Virus record (IMG/VR): IMGVR_UViG_3300048837_000865
Coordinates: 1 to 36,681 of that record
Length of the DNA: 36,681 nucleotides
DNA from: a virus
Strand: one strand, 5' to 3'
A model generated the notes under the pieces. The model made no database searches. It had not been told where the DNA came from and saw nothing but the letters and a program-made list of their open reading frames with translations. Shown here one piece after another: positions 33,071 to 36,681 of the stretch; position 1 is the first letter of the stretch, and each line of letters begins with the position of its first letter. The translations under genes were made by a program, and so were the position numbers.

Positions 33071-33352
33071 TCAACGTAACAGTATCTGCACCATGTACAG
33101 GTAGATCTCCTCGCCGACGAAGCCGTACTGTTCCGGGTGTTGTTCCAACTCCTCGAACTGCCACTTAAACCTGGCGAGGCGGACGGGGTCGTCGCGTAGG
33201 ACTTTGGCTGCCACGATGTAGTCGTACACGAAGTGCAGTTCACCGCGTGGGTGGCAACACCAAATCTTTTTGGCACGATCCTGAATACCCAAAACTGTAA
33301 GGGCTTCGACGAATTCGGGTTCTATGTATTCCTCGTATGTTGTTTCCGACAC
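33071..33352 (-). CDS. Hypothetical protein
   Basis: The protein has 93 residues. The start is GTG 33352 after GGAGG at nine bases; an ATG farther upstream lies inside the preceding gene. It is acidic and helical: SETTYEEYIEPEFVEALTVLG, KKIWCCHPRGELHFVYDY, RFKWQFEELEQHP. No family is recognised. It overlaps the end of the upstream gene closely and is followed by a short A-rich gap. Confidence 0.65.
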   Translation of the reverse strand: MSETTYEEYIEPEFVEALTVLGIQDRAKKIWCCHPRGELHFVYDYIVAAKVLRDDPVRLARFKWQFEELEQHPEQYGFVGEEIYLYMVQILLR

Positions 33353-33353
33353 G

Positions 33354-33515
33354 TTAGGTGTCCTCCACGACGTAGGTCTTCTTGCGCCCACCGGCCACCT
33401 GCCCGCCGCCTGCCCTAGCCAGCTTGTAAAGGGAACGCATCAACCCCTTGGACAAGCCGTGGCGGTACTCCACCAACTTGGCACCGCAATGTTCGCAAAG
33501 CTCCAGTTCACTCAC
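33354..33515 (-). CDS. Small CxxC protein (53 residues)
   Basis: This short gene starts at GTG 33515 behind AAGGAG that overlaps the upstream stop. The product has a zinc-knuckle-like CEHCGAKLVEY at the N-terminus, then HGLSKGLMRSLYKLARAGGG and a basic end RKKTYVVEDT. The CxxCG...Y.HGLSKGL pattern resembles small phage proteins I have seen as hypothetical. It fits exactly between its neighbours. Confidence 0.65.
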   Translation of the reverse strand: MSELELCEHCGAKLVEYRHGLSKGLMRSLYKLARAGGGQVAGGRKKTYVVEDT

Positions 33516-33522
33516 GGGTTCA

Positions 33523-33828
33523 TTACTCCTTGTGCGGGTCGAAAACTTTTACGCCTGAAAAGCGCAAGTGCTCGTTGGCTTCGTGAAACTCTAGCTCCAA
33601 CAACCAAGCCCGCACCATTCGTTGCAATGCCGTTGGGCTGCCTTTGACCATGTTCCAAAACTGTTCCGTCACGGTGAACGTCTGGCTTATCTTGATCCAA
33701 CCAGGGGCGTCCGCATTCTGGCACCACAGACTGACCATGATCGGGCAGACTTTTGATTCCTCGTCGGTAACCGGCGGCAATCGAAACTTGGTCCGTGGCT
33801 TGTACGTGACGGTACCTAAAAATGTCAT
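33523..33828 (-). CDS. Hypothetical protein next to csrA
   Basis: The protein has 101 residues from ATG 33828 (MTFLGTVTYKPRTKFRLPP). In-frame sequence continues upstream through the csrA gene but that part overlaps a recognised gene and is Gln/Arg/Gly-rich, so the internal ATG is preferred. It is a mixed alpha/beta protein with KVCPIMVSLWCQNADAPGWI and AWLLELEFHEANEHLRFSG. It lies 8 bases after csrA and is probably co-translated with it. Confidence 0.65.
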   Translation of the reverse strand: MTFLGTVTYKPRTKFRLPPVTDEESKVCPIMVSLWCQNADAPGWIKISQTFTVTEQFWNMVKGSPTALQRMVRAWLLELEFHEANEHLRFSGVKVFDPHKE

Positions 33829-33836
33829 CAGCTCGG

Positions 33837-34052
33837 TTACCCATGGCCTGCCGTCCCCTCGCCGAAATCCAAGCGACTTCGGCCACTGTGTGTTTCCACT
33901 TTGCCGTTCACATCCTTGCGGTCGATGTGAATGTCCTTCGTTGTTGTTTTGATTCCCAACCGCACCTGCCTGCCCTTGACCGACATGACGAATATTTCCA
34001 CGTCGTTGCCGATGGCTATCGACTGTCCTGGTGTTCGCGTTAAAACTAGCAT
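33837..34052 (-). CDS. csrA: Phage-encoded CsrA/RsmA-type RNA-binding regulator
   Basis: The protein has 71 residues and matches CsrA over the first 48: MLVLTRTPGQSIAIG, then VEIFVMSVKGRQVRLGI and IHIDRKDV. Leu4 and Arg6 (first strand), the KGxQVR(L/I)G segment and Arg45 (equivalent to Arg44 of E. coli CsrA, with one extra residue before it) are present; these form the RNA-binding face. The family binds GGA in hairpin loops near ribosome binding sites as a dimer and changes translation or mRNA decay. The last 20 residues (GRSRLDFGEGTAGHG) are an atypical Gly-rich tail. Good ribosome binding site AAAGGA. Confidence 0.9.
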   Translation of the reverse strand: MLVLTRTPGQSIAIGNDVEIFVMSVKGRQVRLGIKTTTKDIHIDRKDVNGKVETHSGRSRLDFGEGTAGHG

Positions 34053-34077
34053 TGCGTTCCTTTGTCATTTTTTACGT

Positions 34078-34326
34078 TCAGTTTGGTTTTATCATTGGGC
34101 GACCGTTCAACCCGACAAGGGCCGAATCTTCAATTGGCGTGCCTACCGTTGGCACCTGCGCCCAAAATGTTTTACGTTGCGGTACGACGCCGTCTTCACC
34201 GGCTGGCTGCTTGGGTGTTACCAGCATTTGTTCCAACAAGACTTTTCGGCCTTCGTAACGCATGCGGATGATTGGCGTTACCTCGAATTGTTCGCCGTCG
34301 ATTTCTGCCATCCATTGCTCGCTCAT
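34078..34326 (-). CDS. Hypothetical protein upstream of csrA
   Basis: The protein has 82 residues from ATG 34326, overlapping the upstream stop by ATGA. It is a small beta-rich protein: EQWMAEIDGEQFEVTPII, RYEGRKVLLEQMLVTP, then a flexible C-terminus (VGTPIEDSALVGLNGRPM). No family is recognised. It is one of three short coupled genes that precede csrA. Confidence 0.65.
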   Translation of the reverse strand: MSEQWMAEIDGEQFEVTPIIRMRYEGRKVLLEQMLVTPKQPAGEDGVVPQRKTFWAQVPTVGTPIEDSALVGLNGRPMIKPN

Positions 34327-34574
34327 TTCTGGCCCACCCATTCTTCAAAATTTTTTAAGTGCCCGTGTTCCGGTTTAAAATAAAAATCTAAGTCGGACCA
34401 ATCACACATACGAATGCTTGGCGGGCCACGCATGCAATCACAACCGCTGTCATAATACAAATTGCCTTCACGTGAAAAATAGTTGCAGTCGTAACCACAC
34501 ATTGAGCAAACGTTTAAAACGTAGTGGTGCCCGGATTTAAGCTTTTCTTCAAATTTCTCTCTTAGATCAATCAT
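34323..34574 (-). CDS. Small Cys-rich protein
   Basis: The protein has 83 residues, with seven Cys residues, most in NVCSMCGYDCNYF and DSGCDCMRG, which could bind one or two zinc ions. The end is a helical, charged part (EHGHLKNFEEWVG). It starts at ATG 34574 with AGGAAAATAGGA upstream, directly after the structured non-coding stretch. The function is unknown. Confidence 0.7.
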   Translation of the reverse strand: MIDLREKFEEKLKSGHHYVLNVCSMCGYDCNYFSREGNLYYDSGCDCMRGPPSIRMCDWSDLDFYFKPEHGHLKNFEEWVGQK

Positions 34575-34595
34575 TCCTATTTTCCTTTTGTTGCG

Positions 34596-34704
34596 CGGGG
34601 CGTTCGCGGCGTACCCTGACCAAACAGGAACCGCCCCGAAGGACGGCGTGGATTCGAACCACTCGTCCGCAAAACACCCTTTGCTTGTGACTGGCCGGTC
34701 ACAA
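34596..34704 (-). ncRNA. Structured non-coding stretch of contiguous hairpins (RNA candidate)
   Basis: This 139-base gap (34575-34713) has no gene. Three hairpins follow each other with no linker. 34685-34704 is TTGTGAC/GTCACAA. 34669-34684 is GCAAA/TTTGC. 34641-34668 is GGACG and GTGG pairing to CCAC and CGTCC around a T-arm-like loop TTCGAAT. A fourth stem CGGGGCG/CGCCCCG spans 34596-34638. An alternative stem CCGTCC-TTCG-GGGCGG (34631-34646) excludes both its neighbours. It may be a 3' UTR element, a small RNA or a switch. Confidence 0.5.
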
Positions 34705-34713
34705 ACAATCTTT

Positions 34714-34902
34714 TTACTTACCCTTGCGCCGTAACCCGTTTTTCAACAGCAGCACGAGTGCCACGGGGTGACTAGCCACCAAGTCCGACACTATGCCCAG
34801 CATCTCCTTGATTTGCGCTATGGACTGGGACTTCCGCTTGCCCTCGCGCTTCGTTACCAACATCGCTAGGTCGTTCATGCTGCTCAACTTTAACTTCGCC
34901 AT
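34714..34902 (-). CDS. Small basic hypothetical protein
   Basis: The protein has 62 residues and starts at ATG 34902 with GGGAGGAGG upstream. It is helical and basic: LKLSSMNDLAMLVTKREGKRK, IAQIKEMLGIVSDLVASHP, LVLLLKNGLRRKGK. It overlaps the C-terminal 131 bases of the preceding gene in another frame. Its strong ribosome binding site and phage-like sequence make it likely to be real. The function is unknown. Confidence 0.7.
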   Translation of the reverse strand: MAKLKLSSMNDLAMLVTKREGKRKSQSIAQIKEMLGIVSDLVASHPVALVLLLKNGLRRKGK

Positions 34903-35218
34903 CTTTGGCCTCCTCCCTGTTTGGGGTTAATACTCCGACCAACTCAATGTCAGCCGGTATGAAAAACGCCGTAAGGCCATGTTGCCTTAAGACGTGATCA
35001 AAGTTGCGCACGAGGTTTTGGCGCTTTTGCAAGCTAACTTGGTTGCTGAACCTGAAAATAAGCTTGTCGCCTTTTTCGCATTTAATGGCCGATATGCGCT
35101 CGAACGCTTCAAGCATGTGGCTTTCGGCCATCAGTCGCGCCACCTCGCGCAAGTCCGCTTGATCCCGTGGTTCTTCTTTTTCAGTCGTGGTTGTGGTGGG
35201 TGTGTCGGTTGTGCTCAT
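34772..35218 (-). CDS. Hypothetical protein, possibly nucleic-acid related
   Basis: The protein has 148 residues; the start is ATG 35218 with CAGGAG seven bases upstream (38-base overlap with the previous gene). A Thr-rich start is followed by helices (QADLREVARLMAESHMLEAF), then alpha/beta with DKLIFRFSNQVSLQKRQNLV and a strand TAFFIPADIELVGVL. The C-terminal 45 residues are polar and probably disordered; their sequence is shared with an overlapping gene in a different frame. The function is unknown. Confidence 0.7.
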   Translation of the reverse strand: MSTTDTPTTTTTEKEEPRDQADLREVARLMAESHMLEAFERISAIKCEKGDKLIFRFSNQVSLQKRQNLVRNFDHVLRQHGLTAFFIPADIELVGVLTPNREEAKDGEVKVEQHERPSDVGNEARGQAEVPVHSANQGDAGHSVGLGG

Positions 35219-35420
35219 CCCGTTGCTCCTGTTTTTCAAAAACTTTTTTCAAACCTTTAATGTCAGCCTCCAGCATGTCGCGCTCGAACTGTTCGGCGCG
35301 GGTTTTTGGTGGCGTGATTTCCTGCAAACGTTCCTGCATCCGCTTGTAGTTGCGGCGCAAGGCCTCTTCAATTCCAACGACGGCCTTGCCGATTGGTGTT
35401 TCAAAAACTTCGTGGCTCAT
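35181..35420 (-). CDS. Coiled-coil hypothetical protein
   Basis: The protein has 79 residues from ATG 35420, overlapping the upstream stop by ATGA. It is strongly helical: KAVVGIEEALRRNYKRMQERLQE, ERDMLEADIKGLKKVFEK, and ends in a His/Asn-rich run (NRHTHHNHD). The helix heptads suggest a coiled coil; the His tail could bind metal. The function is unknown. Confidence 0.7.
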   Translation of the reverse strand: MSHEVFETPIGKAVVGIEEALRRNYKRMQERLQEITPPKTRAEQFERDMLEADIKGLKKVFEKQEQRDEHNRHTHHNHD

Positions 35421-35692
35421 TGTTCCCTGTCCGCAAAGTAATGCCACACAAGATCGCCGCTGTTTGCCAGCATCGTCCCGATGTACTGCGCCCCTTGCGA
35501 CAGTTCGTTCGTGTTGTGGCCAGTTCCAAATCTTTTGATTCTCCACCAACAACGCGGTGATTCTGTTTCAACCCGCGCCCAAACGCAGACTTGTCCGCGT
35601 TGCATGTTGACATGAAGAAATTCCATAACCTCATACCCTTCGAAGCGCTGGTCCTGGTTGTGATAGGTGTCAAACTTGTAGATGGTTTTCAT
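35417..35692 (-). CDS. DUF7352-like phage protein
   Basis: The protein has 91 residues. The pattern MKTIYKFDTY, then VMEFLHVNMQRGQVCVWARVE, RIKRFGTGHN, and QYIGTMLANSGDLVWHYFAD matches the small beta-rich family I know as DUF7352, found in many phages and with no known function. The start is ATG 35692, overlapping the upstream gene by ATGA. Identification is from memory of the motif layout. Confidence 0.75.
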   Translation of the reverse strand: MKTIYKFDTYHNQDQRFEGYEVMEFLHVNMQRGQVCVWARVETESPRCWWRIKRFGTGHNTNELSQGAQYIGTMLANSGDLVWHYFADREQ

Positions 35693-35979
35693 GGAACCTC
35701 GCTACCGTTGGCGTCGTAACCAGGACCCACCTCAGAACCAAGGTTGCGCGGCGTTTTGAATGTCTGCCTCGCGAGCTCTTCGGCCTCGTGAATGTCCTTG
35801 CGCGTGACACTCATCAAATCTTCGACGGGGCCACGCTTGGTGTTTTCTTCGCGCATGAGTGAAATGTGGGCTTCGTGCAACCTGATTTCTAGGTCAGCAT
35901 TTTGCCTTTCGAGCATTTGGTTTTTTTGAATCAAAAGGTCTATAAACATAGACGCCTGAGCTTCGCTGAGATGCATCAT
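35689..35979 (-). CDS. Coiled-coil hypothetical protein
   Basis: The protein has 96 residues. The first 50 form a heptad-rich helix (IDLLIQKNQMLERQNADLEIRL); the rest is polar (VTRKDIHEAEELARQTF) and ends flexible (GPGYDANGSEVP). The start ATG 35979 overlaps the upstream stop by four bases. No family is recognised. Confidence 0.65.
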   Translation of the reverse strand: MMHLSEAQASMFIDLLIQKNQMLERQNADLEIRLHEAHISLMREENTKRGPVEDLMSVTRKDIHEAEELARQTFKTPRNLGSEVGPGYDANGSEVP

Positions 35980-36158
35980 TGCACCGTCGCTTCTGTGGCG
36001 TGATCTGCCGTATTCATTGGTCTTTTGCTGGCGCGTTGTTGTTTGCGGTCGGCCAACTGTTTGCGCAAACGGGCGTTGTTTTCCTCCAACGTTTTGATTT
36101 GCGCTTCCTTGTCTTCCAGGTCTCGTTCCAAAAAACTGATGTAACGTTCAGTGTTCAT
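35976..36158 (-). CDS. Small coiled-coil protein
   Basis: The protein has 60 residues and is almost entirely a charged helix (ISFLERDLEDKEAQIKTLEE, ARLRKQLADRKQQRASK). It overlaps both neighbours by four bases (ATGA). The heptads suggest dimerisation, possibly with the next coiled-coil protein. The function is unknown. Confidence 0.65.
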   Translation of the reverse strand: MNTERYISFLERDLEDKEAQIKTLEENNARLRKQLADRKQQRASKRPMNTADHATEATVQ

Positions 36159-36553
36159 TTTGCTTCTCCTAAGTTAATTTCCGGCACAACAAAGCGTTGT
36201 GTGTTTTCAATGACTCCAAATGCCGGCGCTTTGTTCACGCGCTGCAACCAAACTTGCAGCGTTGAATTGAGTGCGTCGGACAACTCTTTTTCTTGCTGTG
36301 GTGTCACATCTTCAAGCCAACCGTCAGTAATATCTCCAACTTCCTCGTAAGCCTTTTCACGCAAGCCTTCCAAAACAACATCCACATCGATTTGCGGAAC
36401 ATGGTTTGTAGACGTACCAACCCAAAACTCTTGGCCAGCGACTATGTCCAAATCACTAGGGGCGCAAACTTTCGCGTCCTCAAGTGTGTCGTAAGGCCCT
36501 GCGCAAAACCATTCCTCGGGGTTGTCGGAGGCGTAAAACTTTCCTTCTGACAT
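36155..36553 (-). CDS. Hypothetical phage protein after ssb
   Basis: The protein has 132 residues from ATG 36553, with GGAG 11 bases upstream; a GTG at 36565 lies inside the ssb end. It contains GKFYASDNPEEWFCAGPYDTLEDA, GQEFWVGTSTNH, and TPQQEKELSDALNSTLQVWLQ. This pattern resembles small phage proteins of unknown function. It follows the ssb stop by five bases and is probably co-transcribed with it. Confidence 0.7.
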   Translation of the reverse strand: MSEGKFYASDNPEEWFCAGPYDTLEDAKVCAPSDLDIVAGQEFWVGTSTNHVPQIDVDVVLEGLREKAYEEVGDITDGWLEDVTPQQEKELSDALNSTLQVWLQRVNKAPAFGVIENTQRFVVPEINLGEAK

Positions 36554-36558
36554 GACTG

Positions 36559-36681
36559 TTACCACTCCGCACTGTTACCGCTGGCACCACTACCGCTTTG
36601 GTTGTAGTCAGCGTCTGATTCTTCTTTTTTGCCGCCGCCCAAAAACACCACGCGGTCGGCCTGTATTTCGGTAGCCCAACG
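36559..36681 (-). CDS. ssb: Single-stranded DNA-binding protein, C-terminal end (starts beyond right edge)
   Basis: Only the last 40 residues are in the window. They begin RWATEIQADRVVFLGG, the highly conserved end of the SSB OB-fold (EIxADxVxFLG), followed by a short Gly/Ser/Asp linker. The chain ends GNSAEW, so the usual acidic DDDIPF-like tip that recruits partner proteins is not present. SSB coats single-stranded DNA in replication and recombination. Its presence marks the start of the replication region to the right. Confidence 0.85.
   Translation of the reverse strand, partial: RWATEIQADRVVFLGGGKKEESDADYNQSGSGASGNSAEW

Noticed and set aside
33829-34068. N-terminal extension of the gene at 33523-33828 through csrA
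   Set aside because: It overlaps the whole csrA gene in another frame and has Gln/Arg/Gly-rich composition typical of a shadow.
34641-34668. tRNA gene suggested by GGTTCGAATCC-like T arm
   Set aside because: No matching 5' acceptor strand, the anticodon-like stem has a 6-base loop and the order does not close a cloverleaf; kept only as part of a structured RNA candidate.

Overview
The window is part of a tailed double-stranded DNA bacteriophage (Caudoviricetes) or an intact prophage. No bacterial chromosomal gene is recognisable. Every convincing gene lies on the minus strand, so genes read from the right edge to the left. Packing is very tight, with many ATGA stop/start overlaps and strong AGGAGG-type ribosome binding sites. 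No sheath or contractile baseplate gene is seen. The 1459-residue tape measure protein points to a long, flexible, non-contractile (siphovirus-like) tail. The host cannot be named from the sequence; an Sec-type signal peptide and a CsrA homologue fit a bacterial host but do not narrow it.

Right part (about 29.5-36.7 kb): a chain of small, mostly translationally coupled genes. It begins with the 3' end of a single-stranded DNA-binding protein gene and runs through small coiled-coil and zinc-site proteins and a DUF7352-like protein. It then holds a structured non-coding stretch of contiguous hairpins (34596-34704), a phage-encoded CsrA translational regulator (33837-34052), a probable small terminase (32262-32831), a cluster of mini membrane proteins (30.6-33.0 kb) and a HAD-family phosphatase-like protein.

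Middle part (13.5-29.5 kb): packaging and head genes in the HK97-like order. These are the large terminase (with a poly-Asp tail), a portal fused to a MuF-type domain, a prohead protease with a long scaffold-like extension, and the major capsid protein. Next come several beta-rich, fibre- or decoration-like head proteins, a permuted NlpC/P60-like cysteine protease candidate, a head-tail connector, a gp10/virion-morphogenesis-type protein, a tail terminator candidate, a small structural protein and the major tail tube protein. Hairpins near the capsid and tail tube genes, with a TATAAT promoter candidate ahead of the tail tube pair, suggest that the most abundant virion proteins form separately tuned transcription units.

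Left part (1-14 kb): tail assembly. The tail assembly chaperone pair is joined by a TTAAAAAAAG slippery site for a -1 frameshift (G/GT-like). It is followed by the tape measure, a protein with 14 short GMQ-type repeats, two small proteins, a large tail-tip protein, and tail fibre proteins. The largest fibre has LamG-like and C1q-like regions. The last one, cut by the left edge, starts with a Sec-type signal peptide.

The most noteworthy items are the phage csrA gene, the adjacent contiguous-hairpin RNA candidate, the GMQ-repeat tail protein, the frameshift site, a 13-mer containing a perfect 10-bp palindrome repeated ahead of two late genes, and a micro-ORF cluster with an A9 tract. All functional statements are from reading the sequence; no database search was run.
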